This document shows, in pieces, positions 26,670 through 36,250 of a stretch of 64,000 nucleotides of DNA. The translations under genes and the position numbers were made by a program. The notes under the pieces were generated by a model, which worked only from the letters and a program-made list of their open reading frames with translations, did not search any database and was not told where the DNA came from. Source of the DNA: CAYVBJ01 sp964517005 (lineage in GTDB: Bacteria; Bacteroidota; Rhodothermia; Balneolales; Balneolaceae); NCBI GenBank assembly GCA_964517005.1, contig CAZFAJ010000005.1:4104-68103 (forward strand), in the 5' to 3' direction. How positions within the stretch are numbered: position 1 is the first letter of the stretch; every line of letters starts with the position of its first letter.

Positions 26670-27297
26670 CTCCGTAAATTTTTATCCCTGAGTTTGTCTG
26701 GACGATTTTATTTTTTCTCTCAAGTTTTTTAATTGTACGGCTTATCACCTCTCTTGCCGTACCTAAATCATCTGCAATTTGTCTGTGTGTAATATCCAGT
26801 AATTTGGAATCGGTATGGCTGATTTTTGTTTGCAAATAGTCCAATAATCTGTCTTCAAGATTAAAAAAGATGAGTTGCTCAATCGTGTCGAGTAAATCGG
26901 TATACCTGACGTGATACTGGTTATAGAATAGTTTGTTTAGTGCTGGATATTTTTGAATCCATTTTTGGATTGATTCCGCCGGTAAGAGCAATACTCTTGA
27001 ATCCTGTTCCGTAGTGGCATAAATCAAACTCCTGCTATTCTGAATTACAGATGTAAATGACATGATACAGCTATCATCTCTTTTGATATAGTAAAGCAGC
27101 AATTCTTTCTCTTGGTAACGGCTATACACTTTTATAACACCATCCAAAACCAATGGCACACTCTTTACATAATCACCTTTTTTTACAAGCTCAGTTGCGG
27201 CTGGGATATTGAGCAGTTTACCATCATTTCCTATTTCCTGAAGTAAATCGGGACCAAGGAAGTTAAAACGTTTTTTTAAATCCGGATTATTATTCAT
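26665..27297 (-). CDS. Crp/Fnr-family transcriptional regulator
   Basis: 210 residues: cyclic-nucleotide-binding-like beta-roll (about 20-115), dimer helix (about 120-160) and winged helix-turn-helix (about 168-208). The recognition helix GTAREVISRTIKKLE aligns without gaps to E. coli CRP so that R182, E183 and R187 match R180, E181 and R185, the residues that read GTGA. There is only one Cys (C77), so no FNR-type iron-sulfur cluster. The cAMP phosphate-binding motif is not obvious, so the effector is unknown. It lies 45 bp after PBP1A on the same strand, and upstream of the DUF2892 gene that it may control. Confidence 0.9.
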   Translation of the reverse strand: MNNNPDLKKRFNFLGPDLLQEIGNDGKLLNIPAATELVKKGDYVKSVPLVLDGVIKVYSRYQEKELLLYYIKRDDSCIMSFTSVIQNSRSLIYATTEQDSRVLLLPAESIQKWIQKYPALNKLFYNQYHVRYTDLLDTIEQLIFFNLEDRLLDYLQTKISHTDSKLLDITHRQIADDLGTAREVISRTIKKLERKNKIVQTNSGIKIYGV

Positions 27298-27342
27298 TAA
27301 AATTTTGATTTCTGAAATAAAAATCTACTAAAATCGCAGATA

Positions 27343-29640
27343 TTACCAGCCAATATTGCCTTTCTTTTCATCCCTGATGCGCGAATCCTTTCCCGCCATT
27401 TCCGGATTCTCGGGCATGATAAAACCTGGCGGAGGCTCAAATGCATTGTAATCCCAGGGCGTTTCATCATCAGATGTTGCATTATTGATAAACTGGCCTA
27501 CAATGGGCAGTGCTGATCTTGCACCCTGGCCGACTCCGTAACTGTTTGGAAAACGTATCCGCCTGTCTTCACCGCCCACCCATGAACCCATAACAATATG
27601 GGGCATCATGGCAACAAACCAGTTATCCGCGCTGTTTTGGGTAGTTCCTGTTTTGCCTGCAACATCTTGCCTTACGTTGTATACATTACGCAGCCGAACG
27701 CCGGTTCCGTGGTATCCTTCCCCGCCCCGGATAACTCCTCTCATCAGGTCTACCATTATGTAAGCCGTTTCGGAACTTATTACTTCCTGGGTCATTTCTG
27801 AGAAATATTCTACTAATACATTGCCTTCCTTGTCTTCAATTCGTGTAATCGCAATGGGTTCAATATGAACGCCCTGGTTGGCAAACGTTGTATACGCACT
27901 CACAAGTTCGAGGAGTGAAACTTCTGCGGTGCCAAGTGCAATGGAAGGGTAGGCACGGGTTCCGTTCATATTGATACCAAAATTTTGAGCCATCTCCTTA
28001 ATTCTTCTTGCGGCAGGGTCAAGATCCTGCAGCCGGTTGGTGCCGGGTGCACCCGCAATTTCGGGAAGTAAACGAACCGTAACATTATTTAAACTTCTGG
28101 CCAGCCCCTCGCGAATTGAAACCAACTCAGGCCCTGCAGGCACAGATGGATCTTTTGGGTCCCATACACGGCCGCTATTGTCAATAAACTTACTTGGGTA
28201 CTTTGAGAACTTGTGATAAGGCATATAGCCGTTATCAATGGCTATGGCATAAACAAAGGGTTTAAAGGTAGACCCGGCCTGCCGCCTGGATTGGTATACA
28301 TGATCAAACTGCTTGTTTCCAAAATCACCGCCGCCGATCCATGCCAGAATGCTTCCATTATTAGGGTCGATTGCGGTGAAACTGGCCTGAAGTTTGGTTC
28401 TGGCTTTTTTGACTGAATCAATAAAGGCCTCGTCGGCATAAAGTGAATCAAAAACAACGGACTCCTGTTTGGTGTCAAGTTTGGCAAATCCGTTTTTGTA
28501 CCTGTCTGTTTCCCGAATCCATTCGCGCAAAAACCTTGGGTGTTCTTTCCAGAAGTTACTCATATACTCACCGTCGGGACCCGTCCACTCTTCTTCAAAT
28601 AATACCTGTAGCGAATCGAGTTTTGCTCTCACAGCTCTTTCTGCATGCCGCTGAAGCCTGGAATCAATGGTGGTATAAATGGTAAGCCCATCAGAGTAGA
28701 GATCGTACCCATTTTCTTTGGCCCATTCCTGTACCCGCAGGCGAACATACTCACCGAAATATCGGCTTTCGCGCCCTGATTTTGACGGCGGACTATAGTT
28801 GAGGACAATAGGTTCAGCGGACAGGTTTTCATAAACTTCTTTGTCGATAAATCCTCTTTTCATCATCTGGCTGAGCACAACATTTCTGCGTGCCTGTGAG
28901 CGCTCCGGATTAAATCTTGGATTGTAAGCAGATACCGCCTTCAAAACCCCGACCATTGTTGCGGCTTCCGGCAAATTCAGATCTCTGGCAGGTTTACTGA
29001 AATGTGTTTGTGCAGCAGATTCGATCCCGAAAGCGCTGTTACTGAATTCTACCGTATTCAGATACATTTCAATAATCTCACGCTTGGTGTAATTGTGTTC
29101 AATCTGTATGGCCGTGATCATCTCCCGAAGCTTGCGGGTAAGGGAAAAATCCCGTCCGATCTTTCGGTACAAGTTCCTGGCGAGCTGCTGGCTGATGGTA
29201 GATCCGCCCTGAGGGGCTCCTCTTAAAATATGGTATGGGATTGCCAGTGTCCGGAACATATCCATCCCCCAATGATCATAAAAGCGGTGGTCTTCTGTGG
29301 CAACAAGTGCATCAATTACATTGGGAGATATATCTTCATACCTGACCCACGTACGGTTCTCAACGAAATACCTGTCCAAAACAACTCCATCCCTGCTTTT
29401 TACAACAGATGCAATTGCAGTTTCCGGATTTTCAAGTTCTTGAATGGATGGGAGTCCCTGGAATAGATATATGGAATAGCCTGTGGAAATAACGAAAACG
29501 ACAGCAAGAAAACTCCAGAATGCAATTTTCACATTTTTTGGGATTCGATTTGAACCGCGTTGTTTTTTGATTTTGCTTCGGTATTCCGGATCGTTGAAAT
29601 ATCGCTCTTTATCAAAATTATTTTCCGTATCGTTTGTCAT
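27343..29640 (-). CDS. Penicillin-binding protein 1A (bifunctional transglycosylase/transpeptidase)
   Basis: 765 residues. A cytoplasmic tail and one membrane helix (about 39-60) are followed by the GT51 transglycosylase domain with the catalytic Glu in TEDHRFYDHWG and QQLARNLYR. The transpeptidase domain has the SxxK motif in GSTFKPF, SLNN as SxN, and KTGTTQNSAD. It polymerises and cross-links peptidoglycan. Its ATG overlaps the stop of the LpxH-like gene, tying cell-wall and lipid A synthesis into one transcript. Confidence 0.95.
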   Translation of the reverse strand: MTNDTENNFDKERYFNDPEYRSKIKKQRGSNRIPKNVKIAFWSFLAVVFVISTGYSIYLFQGLPSIQELENPETAIASVVKSRDGVVLDRYFVENRTWVRYEDISPNVIDALVATEDHRFYDHWGMDMFRTLAIPYHILRGAPQGGSTISQQLARNLYRKIGRDFSLTRKLREMITAIQIEHNYTKREIIEMYLNTVEFSNSAFGIESAAQTHFSKPARDLNLPEAATMVGVLKAVSAYNPRFNPERSQARRNVVLSQMMKRGFIDKEVYENLSAEPIVLNYSPPSKSGRESRYFGEYVRLRVQEWAKENGYDLYSDGLTIYTTIDSRLQRHAERAVRAKLDSLQVLFEEEWTGPDGEYMSNFWKEHPRFLREWIRETDRYKNGFAKLDTKQESVVFDSLYADEAFIDSVKKARTKLQASFTAIDPNNGSILAWIGGGDFGNKQFDHVYQSRRQAGSTFKPFVYAIAIDNGYMPYHKFSKYPSKFIDNSGRVWDPKDPSVPAGPELVSIREGLARSLNNVTVRLLPEIAGAPGTNRLQDLDPAARRIKEMAQNFGINMNGTRAYPSIALGTAEVSLLELVSAYTTFANQGVHIEPIAITRIEDKEGNVLVEYFSEMTQEVISSETAYIMVDLMRGVIRGGEGYHGTGVRLRNVYNVRQDVAGKTGTTQNSADNWFVAMMPHIVMGSWVGGEDRRIRFPNSYGVGQGARSALPIVGQFINNATSDDETPWDYNAFEPPPGFIMPENPEMAGKDSRIRDEKKGNIGW

Positions 29641-30413
29641 ATAACTTCAATCTCTTTTACCGCACGGGTTTTATGCGGTTTTAACTGTTTTTCCTTTGCA
29701 TCCCAGGTAACGAGATGAAACCGCTTATTGGTATAATAAAGTAACTTCCTTTCTTTAAAGAACGGGCCGCTATTTATATAATTTCCACCGGAAAAAGTTT
29801 CTTCCCTTTGAAAATGATCATGGCCGCTTATAATATAATCAAAAGAAAAATCTCCAAGAGTCTTTTCTGCCCAGGTACTGAGCCTGTTGATATCAAAGTT
29901 CTCTTTTTTTCTGCTCATTCTTGAAAAGAGCTTCATCAGATGAATTCCATAATGTGGCGGAAAACAAAACTGGTAAAATTTTATAAAGAAGGGGTGTCTC
30001 AATACGCGGTGTAAAACAGGCCTTGGAAGCTCATACTTTTTTTCTCTTAGCCCATCACCATGAAGCAGGAACAATCTATTCCCTTCCAGTTCAAGAATTC
30101 TGTATTCCGTTTCAACATCGAATCCGATCTCTTTAAAAAATCCTGATGTCCAGTTATCGTGATTGCCGGTAATGAAGAGTGTATTTTGCACCGATTGGTT
30201 ATACACTTTGAATCGATCCAGCAGTTGGTTGCCTAAGTCTGGATGAGAATCCGGATATTCCATCCAGTAATCAAATAAATCACCTAAAATTGTAATCTGA
30301 ATAGAGTTTTCTTCACAATATTCTATCAGTGCAATCAAATCATTTTCTAAAGAATGATTTGTCTGGTCATCAAAAGCACCTAAATGGACATCAGAGATAA
30401 AAATATGTCTCAT
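29637..30413 (-). CDS. lpxH: UDP-2,3-diacylglucosamine diphosphatase-like metallophosphoesterase
   Basis: 258 residues. Calcineurin-like metal-binding motifs in order: SDVHLGAFD (residues 5-13), GDLFDYW (about 44), GNHDNW (about 84), HGDG (about 118) and SGHDHFQ (about 197). This set and the length fit LpxH, which hydrolyses UDP-diacylglucosamine to lipid X in lipid A synthesis. The distinction from other LpxH-like phosphoesterases rests on context. The 8-bp gap after the polyprenyl synthase and 4-bp overlap with PBP1A suggest an envelope operon. Confidence 0.85.
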   Translation of the reverse strand: MRHIFISDVHLGAFDDQTNHSLENDLIALIEYCEENSIQITILGDLFDYWMEYPDSHPDLGNQLLDRFKVYNQSVQNTLFITGNHDNWTSGFFKEIGFDVETEYRILELEGNRLFLLHGDGLREKKYELPRPVLHRVLRHPFFIKFYQFCFPPHYGIHLMKLFSRMSRKKENFDINRLSTWAEKTLGDFSFDYIISGHDHFQREETFSGGNYINSGPFFKERKLLYYTNKRFHLVTWDAKEKQLKPHKTRAVKEIEVI

Positions 30414-30421
30414 GTGCGAGT

Positions 30422-31435
30422 CTATTTTTTTCTGTTTATGATAAAGCTGATCAGTGCCTGGAAATCGTCATGCCCACGGGTTGTCTCGAGGTTTTCAAGT
30501 TTATCAATTGCTCTCTGTGCAAAAAAAAGCATCTCTTTTTTTGCAAGATCAAGGCCATTGTGATCATGGACAAATTCAACAATCTGATCGATATCATTCT
30601 GGGATTTACTTCGCTTTCGCATAAGTTTCCGCGCAATTAAAGAGGATTTACCGGCCTGCTGCATCGCCTTGATAAGCGGCAGGGTAACTTTTCGTTCTTT
30701 TATGTCGTTTCGCCGGGGTTTACCGATGTCATCAAGGCCGTAGTCAAAAAGGTCATCTTTAATCTGAAAGGCCATTCCGATGTCCATCCCGATCTCATGC
30801 ATGGCTTCGTGAATCTGTTCATTATCGGTGGATGATATTGCACCGCACCGGCAGCATGCGGCAATGAGACTGGCTGTTTTTTCTGATATGATCTGATAAT
30901 ATCTCTCTTCAGTCATATTAAACAGTTTTGATGTTTTCATTTGCCTGAGTTCGCCTTCACTCATCTTTTTAACAGAATCTGACAAGACCTGAAGCAATTT
31001 ATACTCGTCATGGTCAAGCGCAATCAGTAATCCTTTAGAGAGCAAAAAATCCCCCAGGAGTACGCCGGCTTTATTTTTCCAAATCTTATTGATACTGAGA
31101 AATCCCCTGCGTTTATCGGCTTCGTCCACAACATCATCGTGAATCAGGGTAGCCGTATGCAACAGTTCAATCATGGTGGCAGCCACGTAACTGCGAGAGT
31201 TTATTTCACCAAACATTCTTGCAGACATCAGTACCAGAGTTGGACGAATTTCCTTACCTTTTTGCCGCAGTAAATAATTTATAATCTGATCAAGCAGGAA
31301 TACATCACTACTGATCTCATTTTTAAAGAAGGTTCTGAATATTTCAAGATTTGCCTGAACCGGTTCAGTAATCTCTTTTAGAGAAAGATTTTTGATGCTT
31401 TTATGGTGTTTAATGCTCAACGCCTGATCGGCCAT
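30422..31435 (-). CDS. Trans-polyprenyl diphosphate synthase
   Basis: All-alpha isoprenyl synthase. First Asp-rich motif in LIHDDVVDEADKRRG, second in FQIKDDLFDYG, with KGKEIRPTLVL near the N-terminus. Elongates farnesyl or geranyl diphosphate for quinone side chains (octaprenyl or heptaprenyl type). The start at 31435 (MADQALSI) is preferred on length (337 residues); an ATG at 31471 would add 12 residues, and neither has a clear ribosome-binding site. Heads the minus-strand run polyprenyl synthase-lpxH-PBP1A. Confidence 0.92.
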   Translation of the reverse strand: MADQALSIKHHKSIKNLSLKEITEPVQANLEIFRTFFKNEISSDVFLLDQIINYLLRQKGKEIRPTLVLMSARMFGEINSRSYVAATMIELLHTATLIHDDVVDEADKRRGFLSINKIWKNKAGVLLGDFLLSKGLLIALDHDEYKLLQVLSDSVKKMSEGELRQMKTSKLFNMTEERYYQIISEKTASLIAACCRCGAISSTDNEQIHEAMHEIGMDIGMAFQIKDDLFDYGLDDIGKPRRNDIKERKVTLPLIKAMQQAGKSSLIARKLMRKRSKSQNDIDQIVEFVHDHNGLDLAKKEMLFFAQRAIDKLENLETTRGHDDFQALISFIINRKK

Positions 31436-31542
31436 GAAATTTGTCTGTTTTTTCTGAATCTGCAAGTTCAAATTTAACTAATTTACGGAATATTTATTTG
31501 CTCTATGTACAGAGGCTCTTTAGTTTACAAACTTATTGAAAA

Positions 31543-32538
31543 ATGAATGCTAACAATATAAATATCCAATTGAAAACGATTGCAATTTTAACGAGCGGGG
31601 GTGATGCACCTGGTATGAACGCTGCCTTCAGAGCTTCCGTTCGCACAGCTCTAGCAAATAATCTGAAAGTTAAAGCTATTACACGCGGATATCAGGGATT
31701 AATTGACGGTGAATGCAAACCCATTGAAAATAGAAGTGTTTCTAATATTATACAACGTGGCGGGACCGTTCTGAAATCAGCAAGATCTGAGGAGTTCAGA
31801 ACAAAAGAAGGCCGGAAAAAGGCGGCAAATGTTCTGAAAAAAGAAAAAATTGATGGCTTGGTTGTCATTGGCGGAGATGGTTCGTTTCAGGGAGCCACAC
31901 TTCTGAGCCAGGAACATGGTACTTCTGTAGTTGGTATTCCCGGAACAATTGACAATGATTTGGTGGGAACGGATGAAACAATCGGTTATGATACTGCCTT
32001 GAATACGGCGATGGAAGCGATTGACAAAATCCGTGACACAGCCGATGCACATGACAGGCTTTTTCTTGTCGAAGTGATGGGCCGTGATGCCGGCTTTATC
32101 GCACTCGAAACGGGAATTGCCAGCGGGGCTGAGTTAATTTTGTTGCCGGAGTCACTTACAGATGTGGATGAAGTCCGCAATTCTTTAAATAGTGTTCTGA
32201 AAGAACAGCGCCGAAGCAGCCTTGTTGTGATTGCCGAGGGTGATGAAACCGGGGGTGCCCTCAAGCTTGCAGAAAAAATTCGTCCGGATTTTAAAAAATA
32301 TGAGCTGAGAGTTACGATTCTAGGTCATATCCAGCGCGGAGGAAATCCAACGGCGCGTGACCGCGTTCTGGCAAGCAGGCTGGGTTCAGCGGCAGTGAAA
32401 ACTCTGCTGGAAGGCCATACGCAGGTAATGGTTGGCATCGTGAATAAATCGATTAAAATCACTCCACTTAGAATGACATTTGGCAAAAAGAAAGATCTGA
32501 ATTTTGAATTGGTAGAACTCGCTAAACTATTACGGTAA
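31543..32538 (+). CDS. pfkA: ATP-dependent 6-phosphofructokinase
   Basis: 331 residues. ILTSGGDAPGMNAAF near the N-terminus, GGDGSF (Gly after GGD marks ATP rather than pyrophosphate use), PGTIDNDL with the catalytic Asp, MGRDAGF and GHIQRGG are all present. Commits fructose 6-phosphate to glycolysis. Immediately followed (1 bp) by pgi, so two successive glycolytic enzymes are co-expressed. Confidence 0.96.
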   Translation: MNANNINIQLKTIAILTSGGDAPGMNAAFRASVRTALANNLKVKAITRGYQGLIDGECKPIENRSVSNIIQRGGTVLKSARSEEFRTKEGRKKAANVLKKEKIDGLVVIGGDGSFQGATLLSQEHGTSVVGIPGTIDNDLVGTDETIGYDTALNTAMEAIDKIRDTADAHDRLFLVEVMGRDAGFIALETGIASGAELILLPESLTDVDEVRNSLNSVLKEQRRSSLVVIAEGDETGGALKLAEKIRPDFKKYELRVTILGHIQRGGNPTARDRVLASRLGSAAVKTLLEGHTQVMVGIVNKSIKITPLRMTFGKKKDLNFELVELAKLLR

Positions 32539-32539
32539 A

Positions 32540-33829
32540 ATGATTTCAACTGACACGAGCGGCGCATTAGGTTTTATAGACAAAAACGACCTTCAACAAA
32601 ATATTGATAAAGCTGCCAAAGCTTTAGATATGGTTCAGTCGGGAACTGGCCTGGGATCTGAATGGCTTGGATGGCGGAGGATCATGAAAGAACCAAATGA
32701 TGCTGAAATAGATGATATTTCAAATCTTGCAGCTGAAATACGAAAAGATGCCGATGTTTTTATCTTGTGCGGAATAGGAGGCTCCTATCTTGGAGCTAAA
32801 GCAGTGATTGAGTCACTTAAACCAATTATTGACGAAGATGGCCCGAAAATTATCTATGCCGGGCATCACATGAGCGGGAGATATCTGAAAGAGGTATTGA
32901 ATTACCTGGAGAAGCCAAAAGCAGATGGCGAAAAGAAAAGTGTTTATCTGAATGTTATATCAAAATCGGGTTCAACACTTGAAACAGCACTCTCTTTCAG
33001 AGTTCTCAGATCATGGATCAACAATACGTACGGAGATGAAGCGGATAAAAGAATTATTGCTACAACCGGGCCTGAAGGAGGGATTCTGAACAAGCTTATT
33101 GAATCTGAAGGGTATAAAAAATTCGTTATACCTGATGATATCGGCGGCAGGTATTCCGTTCTCACTCCTGTTGGGCTGCTGCCTATATCGGTTGCCGGAA
33201 TTGATATTCAAACACTCTATTACGGTGCTGTTCATCAGTTTGAAAAACTTGAAAATAATTATGATGAGCTTCTTGAGTATGCAGCCATCCGTTATATGCT
33301 TCAGTACAACAGCACAGCACTTGATATTATTGGAACGTTTGAACCTGAGTTATCGGGTATCACCATGTGGATACAGCAGCTTTTGGGAGAGAGCGAAGGC
33401 AAGGACGGTAAAGGGATTTTTCCTGCCACGGCTACCTATTCTACTGACCTGCACAGCATCGGGCAGATGATTCAACAGGGAAAAAGAAATGCAATGGAAA
33501 CACTTCTTTCCATAGAAAAGCCAATAGCCAATTTTATAGTGCCGGAATTGGAAGAAGATACTGACGAACTTAATTATCTTGCAGGAAAATCATTTCACGA
33601 AATTAACAAGAGCGCACAAAAGGGAACAACTGAAGCCCATATCGAAGGCGGTGTACCTCTTGTCCGAATAAATATTGAAAAACTGAATGCTCAGCAAATG
33701 GGTGAACTGATCTACTTTTTTGAACTGTTTACGGCAGTTTATGTATATATGCTCGGCGTTAATCCATTTAATCAGCCCGGAGTTGAAAATTACAAAAAAG
33801 CTATGTACCGAATACTTGGCAAGAGTTAG
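32540..33829 (+). CDS. pgi: Glucose-6-phosphate isomerase (short bacterial type)
   Basis: 429 residues, like the Bacillus-type enzyme. Motifs are CGIGGSYLGAKAVIE, SKSGSTLET (sugar-phosphate binding), DDIGGRYSVLT, and NPFNQPGVENYK at the C-terminus. Interconverts glucose 6-phosphate and fructose 6-phosphate. Located between pfkA and the deoxynucleoside kinase with very short gaps. Confidence 0.96.
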   Translation: MISTDTSGALGFIDKNDLQQNIDKAAKALDMVQSGTGLGSEWLGWRRIMKEPNDAEIDDISNLAAEIRKDADVFILCGIGGSYLGAKAVIESLKPIIDEDGPKIIYAGHHMSGRYLKEVLNYLEKPKADGEKKSVYLNVISKSGSTLETALSFRVLRSWINNTYGDEADKRIIATTGPEGGILNKLIESEGYKKFVIPDDIGGRYSVLTPVGLLPISVAGIDIQTLYYGAVHQFEKLENNYDELLEYAAIRYMLQYNSTALDIIGTFEPELSGITMWIQQLLGESEGKDGKGIFPATATYSTDLHSIGQMIQQGKRNAMETLLSIEKPIANFIVPELEEDTDELNYLAGKSFHEINKSAQKGTTEAHIEGGVPLVRINIEKLNAQQMGELIYFFELFTAVYVYMLGVNPFNQPGVENYKKAMYRILGKS

Positions 33830-33834
33830 ACACT

Positions 33835-34476
33835 ATGGAGCAACCGGTTAAAAACCAGCACAAATTTATTGCAGTTGCAGGGAATATAGGAGCGGGAAAA
33901 TCAGCTTTAACCGGACTTCTTGCGAAACATTTTGGCTGGGAAGCCTTTTATGAATCTGTGGAAAATAACCCTTACCTCTCAGATTTTTACGAAGATATGA
34001 GAAGATGGAGTTTTAATCTCCAGGTCTACTTTTTGTCCAGCCGGTTCAGGCATCATAAGGAAATGGTTGCCAAACCTTCCAGTTTAATTCAGGACAGAAC
34101 AATCTATGAGGATGCCGAAATATTTGCCAAAAATCTTCACGATATGTCTCTGATGACCGAGCGGGATTTTAAAAATTACCAGGATCTGTTTAAGGAGATG
34201 ACTGCTTACCTGGAACCGCCCCACCTTTTAATCTATTTACGGGCACAGGTGCCCACGCTTGTCCGCCAGATACAGCAGCGGGGCAGGGAATATGAAAATA
34301 CGATACGAATTGATTACCTGGAACGCCTGAATAAACTGTATGAGGACTGGATTGACAGGTACCCGCACGAAAAATTAATTATCGATACCGATGATCTGGA
34401 TTTTGTAACCAGCCAGGAGGATCTCGGTACAATCATCGGATTAGTTGAACAAAGGTTATTTGGTTTGTTTAACTGA
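33835..34476 (+). CDS. Deoxynucleoside kinase
   Basis: 213 residues. P-loop GNIGAGKS (16-23), the substrate-site DRTIYEDAEIF, and a LID-type RQIQQRGREYE are typical of the dCK/dGK/dAK family. Phosphorylates deoxynucleosides for salvage; the base preference cannot be read reliably. It sits 5 bp after pgi. A SAMHD1-like HD hydrolase (45542), which would act in the opposite direction on dNTP pools, is also in the window. Confidence 0.92.
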   Translation: MEQPVKNQHKFIAVAGNIGAGKSALTGLLAKHFGWEAFYESVENNPYLSDFYEDMRRWSFNLQVYFLSSRFRHHKEMVAKPSSLIQDRTIYEDAEIFAKNLHDMSLMTERDFKNYQDLFKEMTAYLEPPHLLIYLRAQVPTLVRQIQQRGREYENTIRIDYLERLNKLYEDWIDRYPHEKLIIDTDDLDFVTSQEDLGTIIGLVEQRLFGLFN

Positions 34477-34517
34477 ATTGCTTCCCATTTAATATCTTTC
34501 TATTTTTAAAAGCTGTT

Positions 34518-35036
34518 GTGGAAAAACAAAAATTACAATTTCAGATACAAAATATTCCCGACGGGGAAAGTACCTCAATAGTACATCTGTCTGAAAATGA
34601 CCTTGAGATTGAAAAGGCGGATTTTTTAAGTGGCGATGTTTCAGTGCATTTTTATAAGGCGGAGCGTTTTATCCAGGTGAAATTTTTTGTTGATGCAGAC
34701 CTGAAATTAACTTGTGACCGCTCATTGGAAAAGTTTACGGAACACATATCGGACAGTTATAAAATTTTGTTTAATGCAGATGAGGATGATTTGGTAATTG
34801 GTGAAAACTCTGCTGTAAAACCAATACCGGGATCTCTGATTCTGGATATTGAAAATGAGGTAAGGGATACCATCATGCTGAATATTCCTGTGAAGAAAAT
34901 TCACCCCAAATATTTGGATGAAGAAGGAAATCCTGAAGAATTTGAGATAAAAAAATTTGGTGACATCCGTGAGTCTGAAGATGACAAAATTGATCCGCGC
35001 TGGGAAGCTCTTAAAAAATTAAAATCAAACAATTAA
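34518..35036 (+). CDS. yceD: DUF177/YceD family protein
   Basis: 172 residues, acidic, with the family core VKFFVDADLKLTCDRSLEKF and the C-terminal DPRWEALKKLK motif. The CxxxC-type pattern is reduced to a single Cys (C76 or so). YceD is required for normal 23S rRNA accumulation in E. coli and plants. The gene almost always precedes rpmF, as it does here with a 21-bp gap. The start is GTG. Confidence 0.92.
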   Translation: MEKQKLQFQIQNIPDGESTSIVHLSENDLEIEKADFLSGDVSVHFYKAERFIQVKFFVDADLKLTCDRSLEKFTEHISDSYKILFNADEDDLVIGENSAVKPIPGSLILDIENEVRDTIMLNIPVKKIHPKYLDEEGNPEEFEIKKFGDIRESEDDKIDPRWEALKKLKSNN

Positions 35037-35057
35037 ATTCCTAACTGAAAAAAATAA

Positions 35058-35237
35058 ATGGCACATCCAAAAAGGAAAACATCGAAAGCAAGACGTAATA
35101 AACGTCGTTCACATCATAAAATAGCTGATGTGGCCCTTACAGAATGCTCCAATTGTGGCGCAATGCATCGTTTACATCATGTTTGCATGGAATGCGGTTT
35201 TTATCGCGGCAGACAGGTTATCGATGTGAATAAGTAA
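35058..35237 (+). CDS. rpmF: 50S ribosomal protein L32
   Basis: 59 residues: MAHPKRKTSKARRNKRRSHH at the N-terminus, then a four-Cys zinc ribbon with CSNCG and CMECG, ending RQVIDVNK. Zinc-binding (C+) form of L32. It sits between yceD and plsX in the conserved yceD-rpmF-plsX-fabH order. It is short and easily missed by length cut-offs. Confidence 0.96.
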   Translation: MAHPKRKTSKARRNKRRSHHKIADVALTECSNCGAMHRLHHVCMECGFYRGRQVIDVNK

Positions 35238-35252
35238 TATAATTGAAATAAG

Positions 35253-36236
35253 ATGCTTATCGCTGTTGATGCTGTAGGAGGTGATCACTTCCCTGAAAAT
35301 CCGGTACTTGGAGCTGTTGAAGCTTGTAAGGAGAACAAGGATATTCAAATTTTACTCGTTGGACCTGAAGAATTAATCCGGGTGGAATTAAGTAAACATA
35401 AAACAGCGGACAACAGAATTTCTGTTCTAAATGCCCCTCAGATTATCAGCATGGACGAAGCGCCTGCAACTGCTGTTAAGGGAAAAAGGCAATCGTCTAT
35501 TGTCGTTGGCCTGAGCGCTCAAAAAGAGGGGCACTGCGAAGCGTTTGTAAGTTCCGGAAACACAGGTGCCCTTCTGGCAGCATCAACTCTGATACTTGGT
35601 AAGCTGGAAGGTGTTCTGCGCCCAACTATTGCTGCTCTATTTCCTACTATTAAAGGATTCAGGCTCTTAATTGATGCTGGTGCCAATCTTGAATTGAAAC
35701 CTGAATATTACCTGCAATTTGCAAGCATGGGTACAATATATGCCCGTGAAATCATGCAGATAGGCCAGCCAACTGTTGGGCTGTTAAATGTGGGTGATGA
35801 AGAGGAGAAGGGGACAGAGCTTCTTAAAAATTCATATAATATTTTAAAGCAGCTGCCAAATTTTTCCGGAAATATTGAAGGTAAAGATATATTTAAAGCC
35901 AAAACGGATATTTTTTTATGCAACGGCACTCTTGGAAATGTACTTTTGAAATTTGGTGAATCAATCCCTGAAACATTACAAATTTTACTGAAGGCCTATT
36001 TTGAAAAAGAAAAGATTCCGGCAGATCTGCAGAATACTATTTTCAAAATTGTCTATGAAACGCTGCAGCCATTCAATTATGAACATGTTGGTGGCGTTCC
36101 CTTTTTAGGTGTGAATGGCGTGAGTATGGTTGGACACGGCAACAGCTCTGTTACTGCGATTAAAAATATGATTTTAAGTGCAGCAAAATGTATCGAACAG
36201 AATGTGAATGAAAAAATAGTAGCATCTCTTAACTAA
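35253..36236 (+). CDS. plsX: Phosphate acyltransferase PlsX
   Basis: 327 residues; makes acyl-phosphate from acyl-ACP for phospholipid synthesis. Family segments are AVDAVGGDHFPENPVLG at the start, FVSSGNTGALLAAS, LIDAGANLELKPEYYLQFA, LLNVGDEEEKG and GVNGVSMVGHGNS. Peripheral membrane enzyme. It starts 15 bp after rpmF, and fabH follows 14 bp after its stop. Confidence 0.96.
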   Translation: MLIAVDAVGGDHFPENPVLGAVEACKENKDIQILLVGPEELIRVELSKHKTADNRISVLNAPQIISMDEAPATAVKGKRQSSIVVGLSAQKEGHCEAFVSSGNTGALLAASTLILGKLEGVLRPTIAALFPTIKGFRLLIDAGANLELKPEYYLQFASMGTIYAREIMQIGQPTVGLLNVGDEEEKGTELLKNSYNILKQLPNFSGNIEGKDIFKAKTDIFLCNGTLGNVLLKFGESIPETLQILLKAYFEKEKIPADLQNTIFKIVYETLQPFNYEHVGGVPFLGVNGVSMVGHGNSSVTAIKNMILSAAKCIEQNVNEKIVASLN

Positions 36237-36250
36237 CAAATAACGTTCTA

